A stretch of 64,000 bases of DNA from Haberlea rhodopensis (Eukaryota > Streptophyta > Magnoliopsida > Lamiales > Gesneriaceae). The notes under the pieces are model-generated. The model was not told where the DNA came from and did not search any database. It saw nothing but the letters and a program-made list of their open reading frames with translations. Shown in pieces: positions 1 through 10,702 of the stretch. Position 1 is the stretch's first letter. Every line of letters starts with the position of its first letter. A program made the translations under genes and the position numbers. The stretch lies in contig CAJQUN010001121.1 of assembly GCA_907163345.1 (NCBI GenBank), forward strand, positions 39,605-103,604, in the 5' to 3' direction.

Positions 1-133
1 AGTAATTGAATTTCACCACATAATTATAACATTCAATTCAAGGAATATTAAACAAGTAAAAGAGCTAATTATGCTATTATGATGCTCAAAATGAATTTAC
101 CTTTGGATGATATGAGTGAGTTCATATCATTGG

Positions 134-1740
134 TCATTTACCTCGCGCTTCTTCTATTGTGGTGCATTTGATGGTTTCCTCCCTTGAGGTACTAGTGTCG
201 TCATCATCTCTCCCTTTGTTGTTCCTACAAAACAAGTTCATGATTGGAGGATCTTTGGTACCCACTTTATTTTTGGGTCCTTGCGGGTTAGCTTTCATCG
301 ATGCATTTGGAATCCATTTCCACCTCTTGTTTGGTTGGTATTGATTTTTAACAAATCTACATTTGTTTCTTATATGACCAACCTTACAACAATAAGTGCA
401 AGTAGGGGAATTATGCTTAGCTTTATCCAACAAGTTTGAAAAAGTTTTAGATTTACTTGAAAAGCCTAGTCCGGCTTTATCGATGCTATATCGTTGCAAG
501 CCAAGCAATCTTCCAATTTTAAACTACTTTCACTAAACTTGCAAAATGATTTCTTCAAAGAACTTAATTCATTTTTCAGTGAACTATTTTCTTCATCTCT
601 CTTGGCTAACTCAAGTTTGAGCAATTTGTTACTCATCTTGGTTTTTGCCAAGAACATAAATAAGCTCATTATATGTTTCTAATAACTCATCAAAAGAAGG
701 TACCTCATCATTGCTTTCCTCTTCTTTGTCATTTGCATCATCTTTGGCCATGAGACAAAGATTTGTTTCTTCTTCTTCATCGGAGTCACTATCACTCCAT
801 GCGGCCATTAGAGCTTTCTTCTTCCCTTTATCCACAGTCTTCTTCCTATGACATTCATTAGCATAATGACCTTTATATTGACAATTATAACATGTTACCT
901 CTTGTTTGGAATCATGTTTGGTGGCACCGGATGTCTTTGGCTTGTTGTATTTGTTGTAGAATTTCTTAAACTTTCTTGTGAACAAGATCATCTCTTCACC
1001 ATCTTCATCATCGGATTGTTCTTTCCTCCGACCAATGCTATTCTCTTTCTTATGGATCTATCTTCCTCCTTTAATCTCTCCCGGGTTGACACTTCAAGCT
1101 CATGAGTCACTAAGGTTCCATGGAGTTCATCAAGATCATATGACACACTGTCTCCTTTGTTGGATTCAATGATAGTCGTCCTCTTGGCATCCCATTCTTT
1201 TGGTAAAGCTCTAAGGGCTCTTCTCCGTATTTGCTTTGGATGATACTTTTCTCCAAGTTGGGCAAGTTCATTGATGATTTGAGTGAGCCTTCTAAACATT
1301 GAGTCAACATTTTTCCCGGACTCCATCTCAAATGTTTCGTACTTGAGTTGTAGAAGATCTATCTTTGTCTCATTTACTTGATTGGTTCCCTCATGACAAA
1401 TTTGAAGTTTGTCCCAAATCTCCTTGGCGGTTGAGCACATCGAAATCCAGTTGTACTCCTTCATATCTAAAGCACAATGCAAAATATTAATAGATTTAGC
1501 ATTTTGAGATATTAAGATCATATCCGCCCTTGTAAAGTCATCCATTTCTTTGGGAACATTCTTCCCCTCAACTTCCTTCAAAGGAATATGTGGACCTTTT
1601 ACAATAATCTTCCATAGGTCATAATCTACGGATTGAATATATAGAGAAATTCTATTCTTCCAATATCCGCAGTTATCTCCCGTGAAGAGTGGAGGACGAT
1701 TGGTCGATTGACCTTGAGCAAACTCACTTGCTAGATTATA
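134..1740 (-). pseudogene. Copia gag (UBN2-type) with two zinc knuckles, frameshifted
   Basis: Three overlapping minus-strand frames (about 1581-988, 991-629 and 508-134) read as one Copia Gag when frameshifts are allowed. The first carries the UBN2/gag region (for example TAKEIWDKLQICHEGTNQVN and the following RRLTQIINELAQLGEK). The second has a CCHC knuckle CYNCQYKGHYANEC followed by an acidic coiled-coil stretch. The third has a CTYCCKVGHIRNKC knuckle followed by KNQYQPNKRWKWIP. No protease, integrase, reverse transcriptase or RNase H follows. Gag packages element RNA into virus-like particles in the cytoplasm. This copy is broken by at least two frameshifts and is probably inactive. Confidence 0.85.
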
Positions 1741-1770
1741 AAAATTTTGGTTTAAAAATAAAAACCAAGT

Positions 1771-1783
1771 GGCTTTGATACCA
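1771..1783 (-). other. Primer-binding site of Copia family A copy 1
   Basis: The minus strand reads TGGTATCAAAGCC two bases inside the LTR end. This is the usual plant initiator-Met tRNA primer site (TGGTATCAGAGCC) with one change. It fixes the element orientation as minus. Confidence 0.85.
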
Positions 1784-2407
1784 CTTGTTGGAACCGAAGA
1801 GGGGGGTGAATGAGGTCCCTTGGCTACTTTAGCGTTTTAAAATGAATTTGCAAATAGTCGAGTTTGCGCTGCGGAAGACTTCAAGTCAATCGAACAATAA
1901 CTAATAAGAAGTAATAAATAAATGCGTAAAGTAAATAAAGCGATAAACGACACAAATATTTGTTATAGAATTTTGGCGATGAATCGTCTACGTCTCCTCT
2001 TCCCGGCTAGAAAACGTCCAACCGAGGTTCCACTAGAACAACTTTGATCTTGAACTTAAGGGCTCCAAGTTAGCCACAACACACTCTTCCCGAGTAACAC
2101 ACTCTTCACGAGTCTTTTTGGCCTTAAGGGCTCCAAGGATAGCTACACTCTTGCACCAACTTCACTTGTTGATGTCTTATATAATTTCCAACTTGCGTCG
2201 GTGTTGGAGGACCTTACAATAAATCAAATAACACCTTCATGGTGTAACAACACGAAGAATCAAAAGCTCTCACACAAGAAATAAATTACAAACTCCAATA
2301 CAACACAAATGTATGAAGTTTGCAATGCTATAATGATTTTGATTGAACACAGCTTTCTTGTAGTTTATACTCTTGTTTTTTGTCATCAAATTGATCCAAA
2401 ACATCCA

Positions 2408-2415
2408 TATTTATA
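2408..2415 (-). promoter_or_regulatory. LTR TATA box
   Basis: TATAAATA on the minus strand, kept at the equivalent place in the other two LTRs (38836-38843 and 42059-42066). It lies about 190 bp downstream of the 21-bp repeat block, as expected for a U3 promoter. Confidence 0.6.
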
Positions 2416-2603
2416 GTGTAGAAGGCCCCCAAGGCTCCTACTAGCCTTTGCTACACATAATGCTTGAATCACTCCAAGATCGCCTCGGCCATCGCCTCGG
2501 GCGATCTCCATCGCCACGCTCCAACGGTCGCAATCTTGCACAGATCGCCTCAGGCGATCGTCTACCAACAATAATGTCGTAGCTTGACATGATCAGAAAT
2601 TTT

Positions 2604-2687
2604 CATCGCCTCAAACGAACTCTTCATCGACTCAAACGAACCATGCATTGCCTCAGGCGTTCTACCCATCGCCTCATGCGATCTCTC
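2604..2687 (-). repeat. 21-bp tandem repeats in LTR U3 (4 units)
   Basis: Four units start at 2604, 2625, 2646 and 2667, each of the form CATCGCCTCAAACGAACTCT on the plus strand. Some units contain the partial palindrome ATCGCCTCAGGCGAT. The sister LTRs have 3 units (39018-39080) and 4 units (42275-42358), so the block varies in copy number. Further isolated GATCGCCTCAGGCGATC palindromes occur just outside it. Confidence 0.85.
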
Positions 2688-3148
2688 CATGCGCGCGGTC
2701 CTCGGCATCACTTCAGTCGACGTGCGGGGCGATGTCTCGCTTGGTTGCCATCTCCTGGGGCGATCCGCCCATGTCCTTGCAGATTTGATTTCCTTCAAAC
2801 AATCCACTTTTCAACCATCTGATCATATACACTAAGTAGACACATTAGTATAACAAATGCAAGTTTTGTTGATCATCAAAGCTCATAAATAATTCAGAGA
2901 TAAATTAAGCATTAAACTCAACAATGTCTTTAAGGCTCAACATATTCATAGTCAATGTGGAGCGTCATTTCTGGGCAACGGCCTAGCAACCCTTTCCCAC
3001 TTACCACACCGTCCGGGCTCCGGTGCAGCACGTCGTCGTGTAGGGAAGGTCCCAACGAAATTCATCTTATAGTTCATGTCATGATATGTGACTATTTTAT
3101 CCGGTTGGCTGTCACAGACCTACCACCACCCTCATTCTTTACCCTAGC

Positions 3149-4570
3149 TTGAGACAGGCAGCAGCGAGACATATCACAAGTGATACATATAAAAAGATTG
3201 ATCGAGAGCCTATTGATCATGACAAATTCCGTCGTATTCCTGTGCAGTTCTTATCTGGGATTGATAAGTTGATCTGGCATTATACTCCTTCAGGCGAGTA
3301 TACAGTTAAATCGGGGCATAATTTTGCTTCAAAGCCAATACTGGAAGGTAGTGCAAGTGAGTCTACTGAACCTATCAAATCTTCTGCAAACTATGGTCTT
3401 TGAAAATTCCTAGTAAGGTTAAAATTCACAATTGTAGACCAATGCTTGAGGCTCTTCCAACCCGATTCCAGTTAGCGGTGCACGGTGTTATATTTGATTG
3501 TTCCTATCCCAGATGTGGAGTATTCCCTGAAAATGGTTTTCACGCATTTTGGCATTGCCAAAGAGCACGAACAGTATGGCAGCTTTCAACAATTGGCCAC
3601 TTTTAGAAATTTTCAAAGGTTCATCTATTCTGGATATGTGGCATTGGGTGGATCAAATTGGGAAAGGCATGGATTTATGTGTGCTTGCAATGGTCTCTTG
3701 GAGTTTGTGATTGGACCATATTCAATTTTTTTAATGGCAGGATGGATATATCGGGATGTCGTTAATAGAACAAGCTTCTTATGTGGACAATTTTCATTAC
3801 GCACTAATCATACATTTATTTTGTTGGGGAAGACAATGATAAAAACAAAGTTTGCAGCAAGGTAAAAAGCCTTTTTATTAGCATAAGCTTTGTATATCTT
3901 CCTTGCTTATTTTACAACTAAAAATGCCTTTATATAGGCTAACCACACAACAATAAAAGCTGAAATATCTCAACAATATTATGAGATTTATTAGCACTAG
4001 TTTAACAGAATTGAAATAAATCAAAGACTAAGTCTTCCTAAAAACTTTGAATCGGTCTTCAACATATTTCCCATGCAGTTGCATCGCGAGACATCTTTTG
4101 GCGTGCACCACCTCCAGATCTGGTCAAGATCAATGTTGATGCATCGGTTCCACCAGGGACGACTTATATTGGCTTTGGGGTGGTCATCAGGGTGATATTG
4201 AAACTGTGCTACTCATGCACGCAATCCGGATTCCATGAATTTTTACGCCTCAGTTAGCTGAGCTTCTTGCTGTGCGTGAATGAATATTTGTTGCCAGACA
4301 TTACACATTGGGAAAATGGAATTGTAGAACCAGAACAAGACTCAGTTAACGTTGTTAAATCAATTAATAACTATCCCAGACACCCCATTCTGATTTCTCG
4401 ATTATCGCTTCCACTCGTCGTCTATGTGGGCTTGCGGCAAATTTTAGTATCCATCACTGGTATGCAGTCAGCTACGAGGTAGCTCATCGTGTTGTGTCCC
4501 ATGGACAAATTCATGCTAATTTAGAATCTTCTCCTTTGTTTTTGCAACATCTTGTAAATATGGATTTGAC
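3149..4570 (+). pseudogene. L1-type LINE 3' end: zf-RVT and RNase H remnants
   Basis: The plus strand, across several frames, first encodes DKLIWHYTPSGEYTVKSGH (3260-3316), the hallmark segment just upstream of the zf-RVT finger of plant LINE reverse transcriptases. A degraded finger follows (3400-3600, with FHAFWHCQRARTVWQLS), then RDIFWRAPPPDLVKINVDAS (from about 4090), the start of a LINE-type RNase H domain, and a C-terminal part ending near VNMDLTNLV (about 4580). Stops and frameshifts occur throughout. About 200 bp at 3860-4080 show no similarity I can see. The reverse transcriptase core and endonuclease are absent, so this is a 5'-truncated dead copy. Confidence 0.8.
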
Positions 4571-5075
4571 AAACTTAGTTTAATATAATGCTTTTAAATA
4601 TCCTTAGATTTGATCTCAAGAGAATTATCTCTCTGAAATTCTTATTCTTACTTTTTGGTATAGTTGATAAGAGGACTATGAATTATTTAACCCAAACTTA
4701 ACTCGCAAACCAAATCATATAATAATTAAGTAAATGCCATATAAATTTCTTAAATCTATCAAATTTTTTTATCAATTATATGATCATTTTATACATCTTC
4801 TCAACAATGTTATATACCTAGAAGTTTTGCATCATTAAACGAAATAATAAGAATTAAATTAATTTTCGACATTCTAGAATTAGTCATCAAGTAATGGGAC
4901 TAAGATTTTAATTATGTCAAAGTTACAACTAATTAGATCCACCAAATAAATTTAAATTAGCCCAAAAATCGAATTAATTATTAAACATTCCTTCATATAA
5001 TATATTGGAAAACAAAATACATGGGCATGTTAAAAAAAAAAAAAGGCAGCAAACGAAGAATAAAGTGACGGGAGG
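4571..5075. other. AT-rich intergenic DNA downstream of the DMP gene
   Basis: No coding pattern. It probably holds the 3' UTR of the minus-strand DMP gene near 5075, and a run of 13 A at about 5033-5045. Nothing else is recognisable. Confidence 0.5.
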
Positions 5076-6154
5076 TTAACGGCGTGAGAGAGGAAAGCCA
5101 ATTCCATGTCGTTTGGTAGGGAAGAGAACAAACAACAGGCTACAAATAACTCCCACCGTCACCGGCAACGCCGTCAAAATTTCCATGGCCTCCTCCGAGG
5201 GCGTAGGATAGAAGCAACTGATCACATTATTATCGAACATGACCACGGCTGAGAACACCAGAATGGACAATATCGCATGAGTAAAATCCGCGATACCCAC
5301 CCGAAATTTTGCAGCCACCTCCGGAGGAAGACTGGCGGAGCCGTCGATAATCCAGAGTCCACGGAAGGTGGCAATTCCGTACCTTACCTTTTTCAAGGAA
5401 AAGAAGCCGAAATTTGGTTAGGGTTATGGATGAAAATTTTAGCTAATAAACATGCACAGGCATAAAATAAAAACACATGTTGCAGCACGAAAATTATATT
5501 TTTCAAAAGCATTTTACGTTAATATTGCAGTTATTTTTGGTTTATAAAATATAGTTGTGAAGTTTGAGTGATTGATCTAAGAATTTAGCACGAAAGTACG
5601 ATTTAATTGTTAACCAGAATAGCTAGCTGCACATGACGTTATGGATCATGGAAACGTGAATCAAGCTCTAGCAGGGTGGCACGCATTGGGAAAATTTTAA
5701 GTTTTAGCATTATTCTTTTAAAGATTTTAAATTTTACCCAAAGATGTATAAAATTACGCCTGACTATTTGGAATGACAACTCTCGCGACCGTTCGTCCAA
5801 AGGACATTTATATATGTTGATATATGTTAGTACCTTTCCCCTTTCATCTCTGAAACTATCGGTGAAACAAAGAACGAAGCATGAGATCGCGCAGACGATA
5901 AGAAGAGCGAGCGTGGTGCTTTTGCTGACGAATGATTTGCATTTGCCTTCGTGTGTGAAAACAGGTGACATAACCTGGAAAGCCATCACGGAGCCTGTCG
6001 GCAGCAGATTAGAGAGGTGGGCGGTACCCTTGAAGGCTTTTCGGACAGCCTTTTGAGCCGGAGTTTTATCTGGTTTTGAAGGTGCCGGTTGCTCCTCCAG
6101 GAGAGACAATTGCAGGTCTTCATTTGTTTTTGTTTCTTCTCCACAGGATTCCAT
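5076..6154 (-). CDS. DMP/DUF679 membrane protein, two exons
   Basis: Exon 1 is 6154-5834 and exon 2 is 5387-5076, with a 446-bp GT-AG intron. The join reads ...DERGK/VRYGIATFRG and gives 210 residues, a normal DMP length. The start ATG at 6154 opens MESCGEETKT. The family core is plain: LSNLLPTGSVMAFQVMSPVF (residues 48-67), CFTDSFRDERGK, GIATFRGLWIIDGSA, and the C-terminal FYPTP...FPTKRHGIGFPLS. Four membrane segments fit near residues 47-66, 80-97, 140-160 and 176-197. DMPs are plant-only four-pass proteins of the ER, tonoplast and plasma membrane, linked to senescence and programmed cell death; DMP8/9 relatives act in gamete fusion. I cannot say which subgroup this is. From memory, most DMP genes are intronless, so the intron is unusual. 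All motifs are intact. Confidence 0.9.
5388..5833 (-). other. Intron of the DMP gene
   Basis: The donor reads AAAG/GTACTA and the acceptor AAAAAG/GTAAGG on the minus strand. Reading through the intron adds residues unlike any DMP and reaches a stop at 5639, whereas splicing restores the family alignment exactly. No transposon ends are visible in it. Confidence 0.8.
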
Positions 6155-6685
6155 TGCAATATTGAAGGATTTTATTTCTGTTAATTCAGAGCTTAAATTT
6201 CTATATTTTTGTATAATCGATATGTTATTGGAATTTCAAGATTTTCATTTAATCTTGCATGAAATGTAACCAAGTTTTTGCAATTGTTTCCCAAGATTTT
6301 TGAATGTATGAATCGTGAGGTTCTTTTTAAGAATAAAATGGATGTGTGCTTTTGAATAAAAGATATAAGGTTCTTAATTAATTAAAAAAGAGGAGTTTTA
6401 AATGGGTTTTAAAATATGTTTAATGAGGTTTATAAATGTTTGAGAGACACTAAATAAATATGGAGTATTTATTTTGGTTGTCAACCAGAACATTCGTAGG
6501 GTTCTTGACCGTTTTGGTTTTCCCATGAGTCCTGGACCACAAGCTATTTACTTCTACATTTAATTATTTTATTTTTATCGCTGTAAATTAAAATTTATTT
6601 TATATGTAAGGAGTGTAATTCTTAGTAAAGTATTAGGGTATAGAAGTATACATATAAATGTTAATCTTATAAAAGTATTGTCGCA
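6155..6685. other. Upstream region of the DMP gene
   Basis: AT-rich DNA with no coding pattern. It should contain the DMP promoter (minus strand). I see no convincing TATA box or known operator that would define it. Confidence 0.4.
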
Positions 6686-7045
6686 TTAAGGGTAAATTTC
6701 AGAAAATTGCCTCCTATAGATTGAGGGTATATGCAATATTAGTCCCAAACTTTTAGCACCAGTCAAATATAGTAACGGTCCTATTGAAATTGTTTTAATA
6801 AAAAATGGTCTCACTTTTAATCAAGACTAGTCCAAATTTATGTTTTTAATCAAAAGTAGTCTCAAAGCCCCCTATAAGATCACTTTTGTTAACAATTAAT
6901 TTTCAAGTGACTAAATTTAATAAAAACTGTTATGTGGTACTCTTTTTTTATTAAAAATAAATTTTGTATGACTATATTTGATTAACCCTAAAAGTTTCTG
7001 ACTAGTATTAGAAAAAATTATGTTCGATGTGATCATTTTTTAAAA
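6686..7045 (+). repeat. Dispersed repeat family R, copy 1
   Basis: The first of four diverged copies (others at about 16459-16850, 18238-18575 and 19722-19935). Shared landmarks in order are an AAATTTCA(G/A)AAA opening, AGTCAAATATAGT, a string of TAGTCTCA/GGTCTCA words, CACTTTTGTTAACAA-like text and ACTATATTTGATTAA. The inner parts are inverted copies of each other (CAAATATAGT against ACTATATTTG; CAAACTTTTAG against CTAAAAGTTT), so a copy can fold back. No coding capacity. Confidence 0.6.
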
Positions 7046-7101
7046 TTTATCAACATTTTATGAATTTTTTAAAACATAAATGAAAAAAAATTGCAAATAT
7101 A

Positions 7102-7790
7102 ATGTTGGGTTTTGGAAGCCCGAATAATCTTGGTTTTGATGTTAACAAAACTTGTTATTGTGTTGCTAATATATTTCATCAAGTGCGCTGTGAATAGATC
7201 ATTATTAGGAGCTTGATGATTAGCAAAGGAATGGGTTGAAGTAAATTGGACCAGTAGCCACAACTAGTAGACACCGAGCGATGCTGACTAAATCGATCAT
7301 ATCTTATAGCTCAAACATCGAAACGACGTGCTTCCAAAAGGGTTGGATAACCAACTCAATTTACTACAAATCGTATCTCAGGCCAGTAGACCTGATTCGA
7401 AGATTTACATGACGAAAACACATATGTAAGTTTCTAGTTCTGCTGCTACATCCAACAAACTTACAACATGAGCATCACATCGTATTTCGAGCATAACTCT
7501 CTCATACAAACTCAAGATCTAGCGATTCTTGATTCCATGGAAAGCTAAGAGAAAGGACTACAACTTTTATGTTGATTACTTTGCCTAGAAATCAACGAAT
7601 CAATAGTCAAAACCAAGAGAATAGAAAAATAGACTTTGGACATCAAGATTGGCTGCAGACCATTAGCAAGCGGACTTCTAGCAGTAGAGTTCGACCAACC
7701 AGCAGACGGTGACCTGTAGACCTTGAGTAGTAGACTCAAATAGTAGACGTCAACTAGTGGACTCCGAGAACGGACTCGACCAGTAGACTA
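7102..7790 (+). repeat. Possible degenerate Copia LTR fragment
   Basis: It begins TGTTGGGTTTTGG and runs into TTGGTTTTGATGTTAACAAA, a phrase typical of plant Copia LTR starts. It is then rich in short CAGTAGAC/TAGTAGAC words (7270-7790). No matching second LTR, primer site or target duplication is visible, so this is a tentative call. Confidence 0.35.
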
Positions 7791-9215
7791 TCCCCGGAAT
7801 CGATCCTAACTTATAATGCCAAATGGGGGAGTTTGCAAAACTTATGCAAAACTCCGCCAATGTTGGCGGACGCTGTTACGGACCCTGCAGCATAAATTAA
7901 TCTAAAAAACAAGTAAACACCAACGAAGAATTACAAATTCTTCAAGCAAAGACCCTGTGCAATGAACCAATCACTAAGACTAAAAATAAAAGAACGTTTC
8001 TACAAGGGGTACTCAACCCAATAGTTTTTATCACTAAGAATTACTCAACTCTATTCGGTACAAAGCTTTTATATTTATAATTGTTTATTCATAAATTTTT
8101 TTCTATAAATTGGACAACGGACACCGACTTCGTTAAATGGATACCACTTTTGTTAAAAGTCACTTTTTGTATGGCCTTTGCTTGTTACTAGGTGAGCGGG
8201 CCAACCCGTTGGGTCGGCCTAGCCTGATCCATGTTTTGACAGCTCTTGTTATACCTTACCTAGGGGTGTATGTGGATGAGTTTTGGTGGGTAAACGTTGC
8301 TAAATTGTTAAACTGCAACTGCACAATAAATATACAATATCACGTGGTTCGAGTGGGTTCTGGTGGATGCAGACGGGAAGACGGTTAGTTGGTCAAATAA
8401 AGAAATTATAATAAATGTATTTAACAAGTTCTTAAATTAAGTTATTTAATATCGATGATAACAAAACATACTACAATAAATAAAATAATAGAGCAATTAA
8501 AAGAATAAAAATCTACAATCATGTTGACAAAAATATTATTTGAAATATAATTATCAAATATTTTAATGAAAATCAAAGATAGTTAAAATGATGTGTTCTC
8601 TCACAATACAAAACATAAACAAAAAATAAATCAAAGTATCAAAATCTTTCATCTATCAAATTGGGATATCATTGGCTTTAAACATTTATTCGTACAAAAG
8701 AAAACGACAATTCTTAAGTTCACAAAAGAAAAGGCATTTTTTATTACTACGAGATGAAGTTTCCAAAATAAAAGGCGTTTCTTGTTATTACAAACTGAAT
8801 AATTAAAGAACTTGAAACTATTGTTTCACAATGAATCAATAACTTTTTTAATCAGTAAATTAAATTTAGTACGAGTTATAATGTAAATAATATATAAAAA
8901 ATCAACAAACCGAAACATTAGTGTTTTTAAAATTACAATTGCAACTTAAACCCCTAAATATTTAATTTTATAATTTAGTACATCTTTAATATATAAAGAT
9001 GCAGGCGGATTGGGTGGGTAGGCAGGTGGACATGCAACAATCAACTACTCGTCCACATAAGTCCGAGTTGCTCAATTTTCAACTGTGTCTACGGGTGAAT
9101 ATGGGTGGTGAATCTGTGTTGGGTTGTGTGATTTTTTTGTACTCCTCTTTACCGAAAAGATTTCGATTCTGAATTTCATGTCAAAGTCAAGGTCATATTA
9201 CCAAACTATATATAT
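7791..9215. other. Unassigned AT-rich intergenic DNA
   Basis: No gene is recognised. Two short GC-richer patches (8190-8390 and 9000-9125) contain G-rich words such as TGGGTGGGTAGG and may belong to an old DNA transposon. Terminal repeats could not be matched. Confidence 0.3.
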
Positions 9216-9305
9216 TACTCCTATTATATAAGTGGCTAAGGATTTACTATTGTTATGAATTACTCCTATTATATAAGTGGCTAAGGATTTACTATTGTTA
9301 TGAAT
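9216..9305 (+). repeat. Perfect 45-bp tandem duplication of the Helitron 5' terminus
   Basis: TACTCCTATTATATAAGTGG... at 9216-9260 is repeated without a mismatch at 9261-9305. The unit is the Helitron 5' terminal sequence, so the element has two possible starts (9219 and 9264). Perfect identity suggests a recent event. Confidence 0.9.
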
Positions 9306-9642
9306 AGTATAACAGTGGTTTTGCTATTTCCTTTTTTTTAATTATTCTCGATTGTTTTTGGGACAACTACTACAATCATGATCTCTCATGCATATCCTTT
9401 CAATAATAATTGTGGTCATGCTTTTTACCCCTTCTGTCTTCAAACCTCAGAAACATATCGTGTTCAGCTGCAATTGAAAAGGACGAAAAGTTGACGTGTT
9501 CCATTACAATTGAAACCTACTCTACTTTTTGCCCACCAACTAGAGCTAACCTCGTTTTCATTCATTCTCTTCCCACAAAATTTTTTCTCCATTTTCTTTC
9601 GACCAAAATTCTCTTCCTCTACCACCACTACCACCGCCGCAA

Positions 9643-9936
9643 ATGACGACCAGATCAAGAAAAATCGCAAGAAATGCGCCCACGTGAGCGTCGGCCACGG
9701 TCGCATCGAAAAGCACCACCACCGGATTCTCTTCGACGGGTTTCAGCCTGGATACTTCGGAAAGGACGTTCCACAAAGCTCCGCAACAAAATCTTCTGAC
9801 CCATGGTCGACGTCGACCGGGTCTGGTCGATGGTACCGCGGGAAGTGAAGGAAAAGGCCTCGAAGGACAATGTTCCGTCGATTGATGTGACGAAGTTCGG
9901 GTATTTTAAGGTTTTTGGGAAGGTCTTGCTGCCGGC
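9643..9936 (+). pseudogene. RPL27A: Captured fragment of 60S ribosomal protein L27a (uL15)
   Basis: The frame opens at the ATG at 9643 (MTTRSRK...). Allowing frameshifts, it continues through KKCAHVSVGHGRIEKHHHRI, LFDGFQPGYFGK, RNKIF, and REVKEKASKDNVPSIDVTKF then GYFKVFGK. These match the N-terminal two thirds of eukaryotic L27a in order. A block is missing between the GHGRI(G/E)K segment and HHHRILFD, where the family has the glycine-rich HRKHPGGRGNAGGM stretch, and there is a stop in the FF*P region. L27a is a large-subunit protein; this copy cannot make it. The pyrimidine-rich CTCTTCCTCTACCACC just before the ATG looks like the parent gene's 5' UTR, so genomic or promoter DNA was probably taken too. 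Confidence 0.88.
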
Positions 9937-10263
9937 TGTTTTTTTTTAATTTAAAATTTAGGTTGATTTCAAAATTTTAAATTAAAAAATTTGTTTGTTG
10001 AAGGATTTGAAATTGAACGGCGATTTGTTTGTTGGAGGATTTGAGATTCAACTGCTATATCAGTATCCATGTTCGGACTTACAAAAAAATATTTTTTCCC
10101 TTCATTTTATTCAACCCATTCATCTCTTCCAGCCCTTTTTGGTGACTTGAATTCAAGTTTTTCTGATTTTTAGATTGTGGTAATTTTGGATCTTTGTTTC
10201 AGGCTACTCGATGTCTGGGATGCAGTAGTTATTTAATAATCTCCAACTGGTCGTCATTTTCAG

Positions 10264-10343
10264 GATATAAAGTTGAATGAAATCGGAGCTGGACCCAGTG
10301 AAATAAGAAGAATGATAATTGGTCACGAGCTCTTCAAAGAACG
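10264..10343 (+). pseudogene. Exon-like fragment of an unidentified gene in Helitron 1
   Basis: An 80-bp open stretch is bounded by a good acceptor (GTCATTTTCAG/GATATAAAG) and a good donor (AAAGAACG/GTGAGG). One frame gives DIKLNEIGAGPSEIRRMIIG and then HELFKER. I do not recognise the protein. It does not fit the L27a or kinase fragments on either side, so it may be a third captured gene. Confidence 0.4.
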
Positions 10344-10702
10344 GTGAGGCAGAAGTTGCTTGATGTTGTGAATTGAAAGGATCACAGCATTTTCTAAGAT
10401 ATTTTTACTAACATTACTTAATATACAAATAAATAGTGCTTTGTTTGCATTTCATTCGTACTTTGTGGAAAATGCTTGGGTAGGTCCGTAGGTGAAATAG
10501 TAGATAGCTAATGAGAAAGCATGATAGATAATCGGGTCATGAGTACTATGCCGGGGCGGAAAAGAGCCATACGCCCAAACTTATAAATATAAATTTTTGA
10601 TCCCAAACTTATGGACAATTAGTGTTGCAATACCGTTTGAAAAAGAATCTTAATGATATTTTAAGGTGTTTGAACATTTATGCCAAAGTATTTTCATTGC
10701 AG

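Larger units (their letters stand above)
1..2942 (-). mobile_element. Copia-type LTR element, gag-only family A, copy 1 (runs off left edge)
   Basis: On the minus strand the order is 5' LTR (2942 to 1786), primer-binding site, then a gag frame that fades out near position 134; the 3' half lies left of the window. The LTR starts TGTTGAGCC and ends CCAACA on the minus strand. A full copy of the same family lies at 38143-42613, and both stop being coding just after the gag zinc knuckle, where Copia protease and integrase would be expected. Homology between the copies extends into the post-gag DNA at 1-130. The family therefore looks non-autonomous. The target duplication cannot be tested because the other end is missing. 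Confidence 0.85.
1786..2942 (-). repeat. 5' LTR of Copia family A copy 1
   Basis: 1157 bp bounded by TG...CA and similar along its length to the LTRs at 38143-39335 and 41818-42613. On the minus strand it holds, in order, a 21-bp tandem-repeat block (2687-2604), a TATA box (2415-2408) and a transcribed region with repeated GGCTCCAAG-type segments (about 2140-2040). Frames predicted inside it (2386-2822) are shadows of the repeat block and not genes. Confidence 0.85.

Noticed and set aside
2386..2822. Open frames on both strands in the first LTR (and the equivalents at 38991-39215 and 42115-42478)
   Set aside because: They arise from the 21-bp repeat block inside LTRs, recur in every LTR copy and match no protein family.
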